DNA of 64,000 bases from Linnemannia elongata (lineage: Eukaryota > Mortierellomycota > Mortierellomycetes > Mortierellales > Mortierellaceae): the NCBI GenBank assembly GCA_036320915.1, contig JAXBDG010000017.1, positions 1-64,000 of the forward strand, in the 5' to 3' direction. A program made the position numbers and the translations under genes. The notes beneath the pieces were generated by a model, which had not been told where the DNA came from, did not search any database, and worked only from the letters and a program-made list of their open reading frames with translations. Below, one piece after another: positions 51,106-63,999 of the stretch (positions within the stretch are counted from its first letter, which is position 1; each line of letters opens with the position of its first letter).

Positions 51106-54100
51106 TTAATCGAACTGCGTTGTCCCTGCTATGGTCCGACGACTCTTTAGTTGTAGTTGTTTGTAGTACTGATTGAGAGAACCAGCATGCGCTATTCTGT
51201 CATTAACTGCTAACAACCCTGCCTGCGCTCGCAGTTCTAGCGATGCTCCCTGTGCCTCCGAGATAGCCTCCAATACCGACTCAATAATCAAACGGTTGAA
51301 GGAATAGTGCTTTCGCACTGCAGCACTAGCATTCTTGCGCCACTTGTAGTACTTATTCATCTGCCAAATCGAAGGTTCTCCATCCACTCCATGAAACCAT
51401 TCTTGATAGACTGGATCCACGGTGCGCGGACGCGGTTTCATCGTGTATGAAGAAGTGGTGGGTTTGACCCGAGGCCATGCTAGCTGTTCTGCCAATGCTT
51501 CCAGGCTGTCCGATGCAGACTGAAGAATTGGCAGACCTTCCATGGAGGGCGGTGGATGCTGTGGTGATCGCCGGGGTGATGTAGAGGGTGAAGGTGGAGC
51601 AGAGAAAGGTGGAGGAGAGGAAGGTGGAGGAGAGGAAGGTGGGAAAGAGGAAGGTGGAGGTGAAGTGGACGATCGATTTTCTGGTATTCTCGATTGAGTT
51701 GATAATAGTGGCACCTGTTGTTGATCTAGTAGCAATGGTTGTTGTCGCTGTGGCTGCATAGGAGGAGGAGGAGGAGGAGGTGGCTGTCCTGGACCTGAAG
51801 ACGGCGTCTCCGACACAGAGAAGAATGGTGAGGGGAATACTGGCGCTGCTGGAATCTGAACTGGCGTAAACTCCACGTTCGATATGACCCGAGCTGCACT
51901 GGTAGCCAGCTCAGCTGCATTGATGGCCATGGAACTAATGACCTTGTGAAAGGTGTTCATATTCCCGGAGATACCGTTGTTTATCGATATTAAGCCATTG
52001 TGCATGGTGACCATACTACTCCTCATGTTATCCACTTGCCGTGCAATTGTTGTCGACCAAACTTCCATGTCGCGCTCCATTCGAGTTGTTGTGGGCACTG
52101 TTCGAAGGATGTTCGACATATTCGTCAGTTTCTCAGAGATGTCCCGTAGTCCGTGTTGAATGGCTGGGGCGTTGGCAAGGAGGCTATCCGTGATAGGTGA
52201 CTTGGCGGTGGACATCTTTTCGCGCAAATCAACTCGAAACTGGTTGAACAAGGGTGACTTGAAGACGGGTTCATTGAATATGTGGTGGTGGTCGTATACG
52301 CACTGTGGGTCGGTGTTGATTTCCATGAGGGCGGCGGCGTCCTGTAAAACAACCTTGCGCAGATGGGCGAGGATGATAAAGAACTTCATCCTTTGAGTAT
52401 CGTGTTGTGGGTACTTCGCTGCCATTCGATGATCCAATTCGCGATTGTTGTACTCGTCCTTATCTGTCATGATGTTCTCCATCCAGGTCTGCCAGTCTTT
52501 GTCCGGATAAGCATCGTCCAGGACTGGAAATATAAGCCTTTGAAGATCGACTGGCGGAATGACTGTGTTCCTGGCAATCCAAAATCGTTCTTGATAATGT
52601 GTGAAGCCGGCCAGCTTGAGGGGGACACGTTCGGGAATCTCGCTCAAGTAATGTGTAGCGACCCGCTTGTGTAGCCAATTCCCATGTTGTGCAATCTCTT
52701 CGAGAGTTGCCCCGGCTGATTGTGCTTGTTGTGCCCCTGCTTTACGGCCTGCGTGGGTGACCTTGGATGATAGGACGTTGGCAGCTTGCATCTCCGCCTT
52801 TTGAGCAGAGTAATGGGTGGAGGAGGCCATCTCGTGCTGTGGGTCCTTTGCAAAAACAAGGTGATTGGTGGGCCAGCTCGGATCGCTGAAATCGGGACGT
52901 AGGCGCGGGTCCTAAGTAATAAAAGGCCAAGTTAACATCCCCAATAGGTGTAAATATTCTTACAACATGAAAACTCTTCATCACAATAACTTACATACCA
53001 AAAAGAGCTCGAACAAGTAAAATGCCAAGGAACCAACAGGGCAGACCTCAACATCCTTGTTTCGTACAACGACGCCATAGAGCAGTTTTCCATCTGCGTT
53101 CATCTTGCCTTGTAGCATTGTTAAAACAATACCTAGAGTGAACTGTCCTGTCGCATCACTGAACTCAAACGCGTGGAAATTTAGATCCCGCAGCAAAGCC
53201 ATCCGCAAGTTCTCCCCTCGGCATACCATGAAATGGGTCCAGGATAAGTTCAGGCGATCACGGAACCCAATCAGCTTCCTGCGACTCTTCTGATCAAGCT
53301 GAACATAGTTGCGTGTCCAGAACGACTTCATCATGCGTTTGAAAGCCTGGGCATTATAACCGTCCGTAATCCTGAGGCCTTGGAACTTTGCTGACGTTGT
53401 AAGATGGCCTAGTAAAAGAGGTAAAATTGTAAATTAATATATTTTGCCTACTTGCATTTTATGTCCAAAACATTTATCAACCTACCAATCTTCCGCGTGT
53501 ACGCATCCATGAATGGCCTGGCTAATTTGCGTGGGGACGTCTCTGCACCTCGCCATACCCCGTCTGGTGCTGAAGTTGCCTGTTCAGTCCACAGATCAAC
53601 GACAGCCTTGATGTAAAAGTCGACAGTCTCAGGCATATAATACGACCCAACCGCATCCGTTCGGGCCTTCTTTCTACGCAAAGGTTGGATATCAGGCCGC
53701 GATGGATCTGGCTCCTCAAAACCTAATGATTCCTTGAAGTATCGCGCCGCTCGAGAGTTTGTCACAATCTCATCTCTATAGTGATGGCGAACACACCAAG
53801 CCTACAAAGAAAAGTAGCAGAATGAGATCGGTTTGAACACAGCAACCATAGAATAATGGAAATGGACAAGATTAACCTATACAATACTTTACCTTCCAGT
53901 GTTCTCGGTACTTGTCATATGATTTGAGAGTGCTTTGTTTCAAGTTGGCGCGGCGTACTTGTTGGGCAATGAAGACAGCATCTGCCTCCTCCCTGTTATT
54001 AATCCTGGCCCAGTCCAGATCCGACCGATTTACTTCACACGGATCCAAATCATCGATGTCTCCACGAGTAGCGTCACTTGTGGTCCCGTCAAGCTGCTTC

Positions 54101-54595
54101 GATTTTCTTTTGCGTGATGTTGATGTTGGTTTTGATGCGAGATTTGGTTGCAAGGGCGGTATGGGCAGTGTTTGGTGCTCGTGCCGAGGCGGTGATTGTT
54201 GCCCTGGCTCTGTATTGTGCGCTACTTGTATGGTATCATCCAGGTCCGACCCCAGGTGTGCGCTGTATGCCCGCCCAGTTTCGCCACTCTCGTCCACGTC
54301 GTCCACGTCTATGAGCAAATGATTAGCAACACTGCCATCAGGAATCTGACTAGAATCAGGACGCGCAGCTACATAAAAGATGAATCAATAAGAAAAAACA
54401 AGCTCCTGAGAAAGAAGTTGCGTGAAACGCGCCATGTTATTGAACTATGAGGTACATGAAGTTCATATAAATGGGGGTCATTAGGTCATTACCTTCAGTC
54501 GAAGGAGTAAGGTGAGGAATGGCTGACCATGACCGACTACTTTCACCGACCTCGCCGTGGAGATGTGCTGGATAAGGGGGGTAAGGGTAAGCCAT
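51106..54595 (-). CDS. Crypton-type tyrosine recombinase with GCR1-like C-terminus
   Basis: Five exons (54595-54493, 54368-53893, 53801-53486, 53408-52999, 52911-51106) join by GT-AG in phase to 1036 aa. A core-binding-like N-terminal part (LKQSTLKSYDKYREHWK) precedes the catalytic region: Arg in VCRGENLRMALLRDL, then THAGRKAGAQQAQSAGATL with the H-x2-R pair, and HYLSEIP with the candidate Tyr. This is the Ndc10-like fold of Crypton transposons and yeast CBF3/Gcr1 relatives. A Pro/Ser-rich, PPPP-containing linker follows, then a GCR1_C-like block (VYQEWFHGVDGEPS, YYKWRKNAS, RLIIESVLE). It could be an active Crypton, for which no terminal repeats would be expected, or a domesticated DNA-binding protein. 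The frame is fully intact. Confidence 0.75.
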
Positions 54596-55140
54596 ACACG
54601 TGTAGAAGTAAGACTTATTTAAAGAGTTGCTGATGCTGTAGGCTCGTAGGTTGCAGGCAGGCAGTAGAGGTAAGAGGGGGGGTTGAGATGCTTTGCTTTC
54701 AAAGGTGTTGCGTAGAAAGGTTCATGGGGGTGACTTAGGGAGAAATGCACATGCTCATGGTCATAGTATTCCGGGTTACGGAAAAAAACTCACAGATTTC
54801 ACAATAAGCCACTTTTCCTTATATTTTGGGCTATTGTAAAAGCTGTGAACCATTCAATCACACAATGATTTGTGAACTGATTTTTAAAAAATACCCTTAC
54901 AGTACGAGGAAAGGAACAAAGCAAATTCCACCAATCAAATCGCAGCAACTGGGAGTCGAGCCCCGTGGGAGAACTCAGCACAGAAGGGATAAAAAGGCGA
55001 TTCGCACTTTCTTTGTTTTCTTTTCTTTTCTTTCCCTTTCCCCCTTCTTTTAATCCCCTACCTTTCTCTCTTCACACCTCCCAAGGTTCATACACTCACC
55101 ACCAAACAGTTAAACAAACAACCAAAACAGCCCATCGACC
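54596..55140. promoter_or_regulatory. Divergent promoter region, recombinase and PAH genes
   Basis: The last 130 bp before the PAH start is pyrimidine-rich (TTTTCTTTTCTTTCCC), then AC-rich up to CGACC-ATG. No gene is seen in the 545 bp. Confidence 0.4.
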
Positions 55141-57216
55141 ATGTCTGCTGCTGCCTCCACCCACCTCCACAAGTGCACCGACACCCCCGTGGCTCCCGTT
55201 AAGACCACCGTCCACTTCTCCATCACCGATAAGGTCGGCGCCCTCGACGACTGCCTCGCCGCCATCAAGGCCATGCACATCTCTCTCACCCGTATTGAGT
55301 CGTATGTCTCCTTTTCTCTTTTTTTCTCTGTCGCTATCAATTTCCCCTTGTCTTGTGTACTGTGTGATTGTGCCTGACTAACACTCTGGCTGTTTACATC
55401 CTTCTCAAACAAACAGGCGCCCGAGCAAGACTGCCGAGTGGGATTACGACTTTTTCGTCGACTTCAACGCCGTTGATGCTGACCAAGTCCGTCAGGTCGC
55501 AAAGTCTCTTGAGCCCTTTGCCAAGCAGGTCCACATTGTTGGTGCTGCCGGTGCTGGTAAGCTAGCTTGTCCATGTAGTTAGGATGGTTTGATGTTATTG
55601 GTCTCCCCCCCCCCCCCCCCCCCCCTCTCATTCATTTGTCCGTTCAGTCTTCAGTCCGTGTGCAGTTCTGTTGCTTCATACGGGGTACGCATATCGTTTG
55701 TTTATTCGCTCGTTGGTTGCTGTTGGCCCTTTCGCCGCCGTACGCTTTCCATCTTTTGCAGTTGTGCTACCCCACGTTTTTTCCCCTTTAATTTTTATTT
55801 TTTTTTATTTATTTTATTTTTTCCCACCCACAAAAAAAAAAAAAAGAATCTTCTTGTGCCTCCCCATCTCTATTGGCGTGTTTGTTTATTTGTTTTGATT
55901 GTGTCCTTCCTTCCCTTTTAACCATGACGACACTTCACCTCTTGCTCCCACGGTTTTCTCTGCGCAATTGTACCCCTCACTCGTATGTTCTAACCAATAT
56001 CTACATTCATCCATGGAAATAGGCGAATTGCCCGAGTCTACCCCTTGGTTCCCCCGCAAGATGGTCGACCTCGACACCTTTGCCGACAAGGTCCTCGAGA
56101 TGGGCGAGGAGCTCGATTCTGACCACCCTGGTGCCAAGGATGCCTCCTACCGTGCCCGCCGTGCCGAGATCACCAAGATTGCCAAGACCTACAAGACGTA
56201 CGTATCTTTTCAAGTCTTTGCCTGTACTAAACCTTTTCCCCTCACATGGCACATTCTTGGTGGTTTCGTTTGCTGCTGCAAGAGAACGAATGAAACTAAG
56301 ACTCTGTTGTCCACCTACTCTTCTTTTTCCATCTCTACTTCTTCGACCCTCTTCGTTCCGTATTAGCGGCCAGCCAATTCCTCACATTGATTACACCCAG
56401 GTTGAGATCGAGACCTGGGCTGCTGTCTTTGAAAAGCTTACTGGCATGTTCCCTAGCCATGCCTGCCGCGAGCACCAGCACGTCTTCCCTCTCTTGATTC
56501 AGAACTGTGGTTATGGCACCCACACCATTCCCCAGCTGGAGGTTGTCTCCAAGTTCTTGAAGGACTGCACCGGTTTTACTCTGCGCCCCGTCATGGGTCT
56601 GTTGACCAGCCGTGATTTCCTTAACGGCCTTGCCTTCCGTGTTTTCCATTCGACTCAGTATATCCGCCATCATTCTAAGCCCCTGTACACCCCCGAGCCC
56701 GATGTCTGCCACGAATTGTTGGGGCACGTTCCCCTCTTTGCCAACCCTGACTTTGCGGATTTCTCTCAGGAGATTGGTTTGGCTTCCTTGGGTGCGAGCG
56801 ACGAGGACATTGAGCGTCTGGCTACGATTTACTGGTTCACGGTCGAGTTTGGAATCTGTCGTCAGGGCGACCAGATCCGTGCGTATGGTGCTGGTCTTTT
56901 GTCGTCCTTCGGAGAATTGGAGTACTGCCTGAGCGACAAGCCTGAGATCCGTCCCTTTGAGCCTGCCAAGGTTGCCCAGCAAAAGTATCCCATTACCGAG
57001 TACCAACCCGTCTACTTTGTTGCCGAGTCGTTCAAGGATGCCCAGATGCGTGTCCGTGAGTTTGCCAACTCTTGCAACCGTCCCTTCTCCGTCCGCTACA
57101 ACGCCTACACCGAGAGTATCGAGATCCTGGACTCGAAGGACAAGGTTATCCGTTATGCCCAAAGCATCAAGACTGACATGTTGACTTTGGTGGATGCATT
57201 GGAGAAGTTGAATTAA
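55141..57216 (+). CDS. PAH: Phenylalanine-4-hydroxylase
   Basis: Four exons (55141-55301, 55417-55556, 56023-56197, 56367-57216) give 441 aa, close to animal PAH. It converts phenylalanine to tyrosine using tetrahydrobiopterin, O2 and non-haem iron. The N-terminal ACT-like regulatory domain ([18 protein letters not shown] ... [16 protein letters not shown]) precedes the catalytic domain starting at TPWFPRK. Iron ligands lie in [14 protein letters not shown] (two His) and IYWFTVEFG (Glu), and the GLTFR-type pterin segment is [15 protein letters not shown]. The C-terminus is a short tetramerisation-like helix ([16 protein letters not shown]). PAH is rare in fungi but known in Mortierella, where it is linked to lipid metabolism. 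Intron 2 (466 bp) contains a run of 21 C at 55605-55625 and A/T runs. Confidence 0.95.
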
Positions 57217-57402
57217 GCACTCTCTTCCCTCCTTCCTTCAAATCGAGGGAAAGTGTTCCTGGGCCTATTTTATTTCTTCTGGTGTTTAGTGAAGATGTAT
57301 CTCTCTTTAGGTACCTCTATGCTTTTCCAAAATAAAAACGATCCCCACACCGACACTGTACACAACATCTATTTTGTCTCTTTATTTCTTATTTTTTGGC
57401 TA

Positions 57403-59305
57403 CTAGCGCTGTTCGTCATCCTCCAACAAATGGTCCCAAGTGTCCAAAGGCTTTGGCAGATCAGGATGCTCAGCCTCAAACTTCTTCTCTTCCTCCTCAT
57501 CCTCGCTGTCATCATCAGCATGGTCTCTCGCATGCTGCTCCTCACGTCCATAGCGCTCAGCCTCTTCTGGCGACGACTCCTCGCAAGTAATCCAGTTTTT
57601 CCCTTCTTCTTTAGGCACCCAGAGAGAGACACTCCCGGAATGGCAATAAAACTTGGCCGATCCATCTTCCTTGATCGTAACGGGGTCCTTCCAATAACCC
57701 ATCATGTCAACCCAAACCTCTCCGGCGCGGTGATGCCCAACGTGGAGGCGTTTATGGCCCTTGCTGTTGGAGTTGGACATGACAACGGCGAGACCGCCGG
57801 GGTGGTGCTCGTCACCATGGCGGACCCAGGCGATGCAATTGGGATGGTCAAAGTAATCGTCCTGGGTGCCGTAGGCAAATAGCTTGCGGGCGAGGAGCAT
57901 TCGGGAAAACATCTCCTTGCGTCCAGGGAAGCCTGTCTCGGGCTCGGAAGGGGATTTGGGCTCAATACCGTAAAAGTCACCATAGAACAAGCACGGGTAT
58001 CCATCGAACCGCAAGCAGATCAACTAATTGGTTAAAAGGACAGAGACTGATTAGTTTCGTCTACGACGAAGTTAATTAAAGAAATGGGATTGGTCGTGCA
58101 AAGAGCGAGAACGTACGGCAGCGGCCAAGGGTTTGAACCAGGCAGGTACAAAACTCTCGAGGGATTGGTAGGGTTGAGTATCATGGTTGTCGATAAAAGT
58201 GACAGCGGCCTCGGGAGAGGACTGGACGAGCGTGCCGTCAAAAATAGTTCTCATATCAAAAGAAGGGCCCTCCTCACCGGCGCGCTTAAAGTTGAAATGG
58301 AGGGGCACATCAAACAGATGAATGTGTCCGTTGCTGTCCAAGTGGATATCGACATCATTCAAGTCCTGCTTCCAGTACTCGCCCACACAAAAGAAATCGG
58401 GCTTATTAAGCTGACCACGAATGTGAGAAAGCAGGTGTGTTATGAAGCCGGCAGAGATGTGCTTCATGGCGTCGATGCGGAAGCCGTCAATATTGAACTC
58501 GTCAATACACCATTGGGCCCAGCGCTCGGTCTCGGCCACGACATCGGGGTGGTCGTAGTCAATATTATTGCACATGAGATAGTCAAAGTTGCCGTGTTCA
58601 CCGTCCACGTCTTCAGCAAAGCTCTTGTTCTCGCCCTTGATTTTAAACACCGCCTATGGATAGTAGATAGAGGAACAGTTGAATATTTGGTGATGGGGAT
58701 ACAATGGCAAATAACGAGAAGCAAAGAAGTATACAAAGGATCATATCAGTGCAAGAATTTTCTTGAAGACTTACAGAGCGCTCTGCCTTGGCATCCCAGT
58801 CGGTTCCAGAAAAGTGGTGGTGGTTCCACTGAAAGTCAGAATATTTGCCCTTGCGACCAGGAAAGTTGAACTTTGTGTAGGCAGTAATCTTGTGAGGATC
58901 CTCGATCTCCTGAGTACGATCGTCTTCAGCAACAGCAACGGCTTTAAAAACCTCTGTCTCGTCACCGGCAGCCTTGTGGTTGAGGACGGCATCGAAGTAG
59001 ATCTTGATACCGTGCTTGTGGCACTCGTCGATGGCCTCCTTGAGCTGGTCCTTGGTACCGTACTTGGTAGGGATGGTGCCCTTCTGGTCAAACTCGCCCA
59101 TGTCCCAGAGGTCGTATACGCCGTAGCCGACATCGTTGGGGGAGGTACCTTTGGTGGGTGGAGGCACCCAGATGGCAGAGAGACCGAGGGAGCTGAGGAG
59201 ACTGGCTTGCTCCTTGAGGCGGATCCAATGCATGTGATCGGTGGGCGTGTACCATTCGAAGAACTGGAACATTGTAACGTTCTCTTGCTGCTTGTCGTTG
59301 GCCAT
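57403..59305 (-). CDS. Cytosolic GH13 alpha-amylase
   Basis: Three exons (59305-58775, 58653-58117, 58023-57403) give 562 aa. GH13 alpha-amylases cut alpha-1,4 bonds in starch or glycogen. There is no signal peptide (MANDKQQENVTMFQFFEW), so it is probably intracellular, acting on glycogen or storage glucan, like the bacterial-type liquefying amylases it resembles (subfamily GH13_5-like). The four GH13 regions are clear: DAVLNHKAAG; GFRIDAMKH (nucleophile Asp); GEYWK (acid/base Glu); FIDNHDTQ (third Asp). The C-terminal beta domain ends in an added acidic tail (DDDSEDEEEEKKFEAEHPD) not needed for catalysis. It converges with PAH at a distance of 186 bp. Confidence 0.92.
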
Positions 59306-60297
59306 GGCTGTAAAGACTTAGACTAGTGTGTATGTATGTTTGAAGAAGCGTTGTGGATGAAAGGAGGAGGAAGCTTGAGGAAGGTGCTGAAGAAATTAGT
59401 TTAGGACAAGATTGGTTAGAACAGGCACATTCGGCCAGTTATATAGTGATTTAATGACGACCTCTGGATGGGGAAAGCCAGTGTCGTCAAAGCAAAAGTC
59501 CCTGTAACACCAGAAAAACGTCCCATTCGCCGATGAGCGACAGATTGAAAAGGTTGTCGTCATAGTGAGCGAGGTAAAGCCGCTTTGTTGCTCCGCTTGC
59601 ACCAATCACTGCTTGGACAAAATGCGAGTGCACCAAACTTTGGCTTGGGCGCGATAAGTTATCTTGTCTCTGTTTTTGCATTATGACGACAATGGATTTT
59701 TGAACAAGGTGTTGCCTCAAATTCCCTATCCCCATGGCAGCGACGCGGTCGCTAGGATGGCCAGGAAGAAGAATAAAATGTGAGCCGACAGGGAACAAAG
59801 CATATTATGAGAGAGATGATCTTAGACACTCTCTAACAAACTCATTTAGGCACTATCAGTCTTGATGGAGTGCTACGAGAACATATGGCGAAGTGAACTC
59901 CAGGGACCCTTAACATTTGAAAGCGTGTTAAATGACATACCACGTGATGCTTTATCTGTCTTTTCACACCATCCCATACCATCCGACACCGTTTTTTTTT
60001 CTTGTTTCTGAATGCAAAAAAAAGGTCTCAGTCCTCTGCATATCCCGCGTATTTCGCCCAGTTCGACACTTTCACCCACAGGTGATCATCCTTGTTTTCC
60101 CTTTTCTTTCTATCGCCTTTTGTTATCTTTTTTCTCCGTTCATCTTCCTTTCTCTCCTCGTCACCCACCTCTTGTTTTTCCTTACTTCCGACGCCGAAAC
60201 TGGTGTCATCTCTTGTCACCACAAAGCACGTAATCTCTATCTCTCAACTCAACCCAAAACAACTATCCACACAAGTCCCAAACAACAAAAAAACGAC
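59306..60297. promoter_or_regulatory. Divergent intergenic region, amylase and helical-protein genes
   Basis: Nearly 1 kb without a convincing gene. The region from 59990 to 60180 is T/C-rich and open in the frame of the downstream gene, which makes an artificially long frame from 59932. It reads as leader rather than protein. CAACAAAAAAACGAC-ATG is the likely start context at 60298. Confidence 0.5.
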
Positions 60298-62727
60298 ATG
60301 GGCCAGGAAACTATCAGTACCCACACGTTAAAGAGCGACGCGGTGACCACGATCATTGCCCGCACAACAACTATCGTCTCTGAACACGAGGAGGTCGTTC
60401 CCGAAGGACACGGAGTTGTCGAAGGGATCAAGAAGACCCTTCGCGACTATTGGTTCCCCGCTTCCCATGCCTCTGACGACGAGGACGATGCTGAACATCA
60501 ACACCACCATCGCAGACACTCTACCGGTCAACGTCAACATCACCACCATGCCGCTAACCCTTCCCTGTTTGGGTCCAACAGCGTGATGCACCGTGCGCAT
60601 GACTATTGGAAGTCGCTGACCAAGGATGCCGAAGAGACCGCCAAGGAGATGGTGACTAAGGCCAAGGAAGCCAGGGATGAGGCTGCCAAGGAGGCTAAGT
60701 GGGCCATGTTTGGGTATAAGAAGGAGGCTCGTGAGGCATACGAGGCCGCTGAGGAAAAGTACCGCCAGGCACTCGCAGCTGCCGAAAAAGTCCACCAGGA
60801 TGCACACGAGAGGGCCCGCTCCCGTTGGTTTCAGCAGGCCGAATGCACACAAAAGGAGGTTGGCGAGGAGGCCAAGGATGCGGTGGAAGAGTTGACGCAC
60901 AAGAAGTGGGACCGGTTCAAGGCAGCGGTGGATTCCTTGGCTTTCAACCCTCCCAAGTATGCCTGTTCTCCTAGCTCGCAGTATTGGTTCTCGAGACAGA
61001 ACCCGGCAGCAGACTCTGGCTGGGATTGTCGTGAGATCTGGGATCATTCGAGCCAGGATGATCAAAGACACGCCATCCTCAAGTCGTTGCCAAAGAAGGA
61101 GTTGCCGCTCGACAAGGTTCATGGAACCCTGAGAGATCTGTTGGCCCAAGCCAGACTCAAGGCCAAGAACTCGCCCTCGGCTACGTCATTCGAGGCAAGT
61201 TTGAAGTCTGTCAAGGATGGCTATCAGGTATTGTTGGACCGCGTTGCTCGCAGCGAGAAGGGCGCCGTGGAGGAGCTTGATTCTGTCGTCGAAAAGGTCA
61301 AGGCCAAGCTGAACGAGGCCAAATACTTCGAGGAGCAGACCGATTCCTGGTTGACATCGCAGTGGAATGCCGTCATCGATAATGCCGGCGATGCCAAGGA
61401 CCAGTACGAACGCGTCTTCAAGAACTCGCTCAAGAGTATCAAAAAGACCCGTAACGACATCTACAACTCCTTGACGAACGGTCTTTTTAAGTCGATCCAA
61501 AACGCCCGCTACAACATCAAGGAGGCCCTCCGCCTCACTAAGGACGATATCGACCAGTCTAGGCTCCACAAGGCCCTCCAAGATGCCTCTTTGGGATTTA
61601 GTAACGCCTTGAAGGAGGCTGAGGCCAAGATCAAGGCCGTTCCCAAGCATGCCTACGACAACGCCATCGATTCGTTCAACAGGGACACTGCCCAGGTCAA
61701 AGCCAAGCTGGAGCATGCCGCCGAGGCCGCTCGTAAGTCTGGATCGTCCATTTCGCATCACGCGTCCAAGTCTGTCTCGTCGGTCATTCACGATGCCAAA
61801 AAATCGGCGGATTTAATCAAGGACAAGGCATCGTCCAAGTACGACCGTGCCACGGCTTCCGTTAGCTCGATCTGGGGATCCGCCACTAACACTCCCTTTG
61901 CGCCATTGGTCAAGGTCCAAGACTCTTATAACCAGCTATTGGGCGATGCCAAAACGAGCCTCTTTGGCCACCATGGTCACCATGCTAGTGGGCATCACGA
62001 TGCCAGCTCGTTGTATGGAGCATTGACAGCGTTGTATCTGATGTATTTGGCTCGCAAAATCTGGTTGCGTCAGAATGCTCGCAATTCCTGGAAGGCGTCC
62101 CATGGCGATCTGCACTTGACTCGCCATGGAGTCAGCGGTCGTCGCGACAGCCACAGCTCCGAGTCATCGCACGAACACCATGATCATCACCACGAGCACC
62201 AAGAGCATCATGGGCACCATGACAGGCATGGCAAGCAGAAACATCGTAAGTTCTATGACCCCGACGACAATTTGAGCTTTTCTGTCAAGTTCGAGCCAGC
62301 TAGCGGAAACTAATTTTTACCTTTTTCGTTTGAATGGGCAATGATAGACGATGATGATCACCGCGCTGTCCACAACCACAGGGACGGTCACCACGGCAGC
62401 CATGGCCACACCAATTCATTCGGGGCCATACTGACAAAGTACACCTCCCTGTTCCCCATCACCATGATCCTCTTAACCGTCCTTGAGCTGGCTGGCTTTT
62501 CCCGTGCGGGTCTCCACACCTTGTTCGCAGGTCTGATCACATCCCAATTGCTTCAATGTGGGGTTTTCAACAACCTAATGGAGCAGTTGGGTATTCTTGA
62601 CGGGTCCCTTGGAGAGGGTGTCTCGAAGCGGGCCGTCTGCGATATGGCCCATTGCCTCTCCTGGACCGTCTTCGGTCTTGCTGCTGCTGCCAATGCCATC
62701 AAGGCTCTTCACGACGGTCAGCACTAA
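60298..62727 (+). CDS. Large helical His-rich protein with C-terminal membrane segments
   Basis: Two exons are inferred: 60298-62245 and 62348-62727, with donor CATC|GTAAGT and acceptor GATAG|AC, giving 775 aa. Without splicing, the first frame would stop 68 bp later after KFYDPDDNLSF. The N-terminus has a His run (HQHHHRRHSTGQRQHHHH). The middle is a long Ala/Lys/Glu helical array (AKEARDEAAKEAKWAMFGY; YEAAEEKYRQALAAAEKV) with tandem amphipathic segments, apolipoprotein- or LEA-like. After a second His-rich stretch come hydrophobic segments (LFPITMILLTVLELAGF and LSWTVFGLAAAANAI). The family is not recognised; a membrane-tethered structural or stress protein is possible. The spliced model is favoured by the consensus sites and exact phase. 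Confidence 0.6.
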
Positions 62728-62842
62728 AGTGCACGTCTCACTGGCACCTTCGTTGTACATACTTTTCGCAAGCGACATACAAAAGCCCTTATTAAAAAAC
62801 CATTAGTTCTTTTTTAAAAAAGTATGCGTATTTTGCGTAATA

Positions 62843-63935
62843 TTACAGGTTCAGGAAACCACTCATGACATCGTCCTCGTCCTCGTTGACCTCCATCTCA
62901 ATCGCTCCCAATCCTTCATTCCCTCCGCTACTGTGTTGTTCCGAGTGGTGATGATGGTGGTCTGTGTCCTGGTCCTGGTCCTGATGCTGACGGGCGCCTT
63001 GGCCGCCTCCTCCGCTACCACCATTGCTATCGTCATTATCACCACCATATCCTCCAGAGCCGCCATCGCCAAAAGGATCATCCCCCATCCCCATCCCCAT
63101 GTCCATGTCCATGTCAAGACCCATGCCAAGATTCAGCATGTCTGTTCCCACATCTTCCTCCTCCTGCTGCTGTTGTTGCTGCGATTGTTGTGATTGTTGA
63201 GGTGGCTGTTGTGAACCGCCCTCGGTCATAGGTGAGTTTTGGCCACTGCTCATCGACTGAACCAAGTTCTTGGTGCCTCCTGGCCCATCATTGTCTCCGA
63301 CTGCGTGGCCTCCTTGATATCCATTTCCAAGAATAGGTGTTCCCTGAACACTGCCAGGCGTGGTACAGTTGGATCCACTGTTCTGGAACTGGCTCTGCTG
63401 CAGCTGCTGTTGCTGTTGGTGGTGGCTTTGTGCCCCCATTTGTGGGGTACTCTGGAAACTTCTTGGACTGCTGTCAAAAGACATTCCAGGACCGCCAGGA
63501 GTATTGGCGGGTTGTTGGGGCGTAGGTGGGGGCTGTGACGAGGCAGAGGACAAGGGTGTGCCTTGTTGTGAAGGTGGGTTCGAGTGAAGCTGCTGCTGTT
63601 GCTGTTGCTGCAATTGATGTTGAAGCTGTTGTTGCTGAAATGGGTGCTGATGCTGGGCAAAGTCCACTGATCCTGATCTTGAACCAGGTAGTGACGATAC
63701 TCCTACACGACCTCCGATCGCAGGCGAGTTTTGTTGACTGACGTTGCCAGACATAGCGCTGCTGTTGTTGACACTATTGCTGTTGGCATTAGCGGTCAAG
63801 TCCATGGACCCAGACCGACTAAGCACTTGGCCTTGGTTCATCATCGACGAGGGTGGCGGACTGAACATGGCAGGGCTTGCTCGGCCAGGACTCATCATCG
63901 GGCTATTCTGTCGACTATGTTGACGTTGCTGCTGC

Positions 63936-63999
<64 letters not shown>

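Noticed and set aside
55605..55625. Run of 21 C as a regulatory or recombination site
   Set aside because: It lies within PAH intron 2 among other simple-sequence runs, and nothing else supports a function.
57253..58869. Long plus-strand frames opposite the amylase
   Set aside because: They are antisense shadows of exons with clear GH13 motifs and show no motif of their own.
59932..60297. Upstream extension of the 60298 gene to a 793-codon frame
   Set aside because: The extension is Phe/Ser/Leu-rich translation of a pyrimidine-rich leader; the MGQETIS start has good context.
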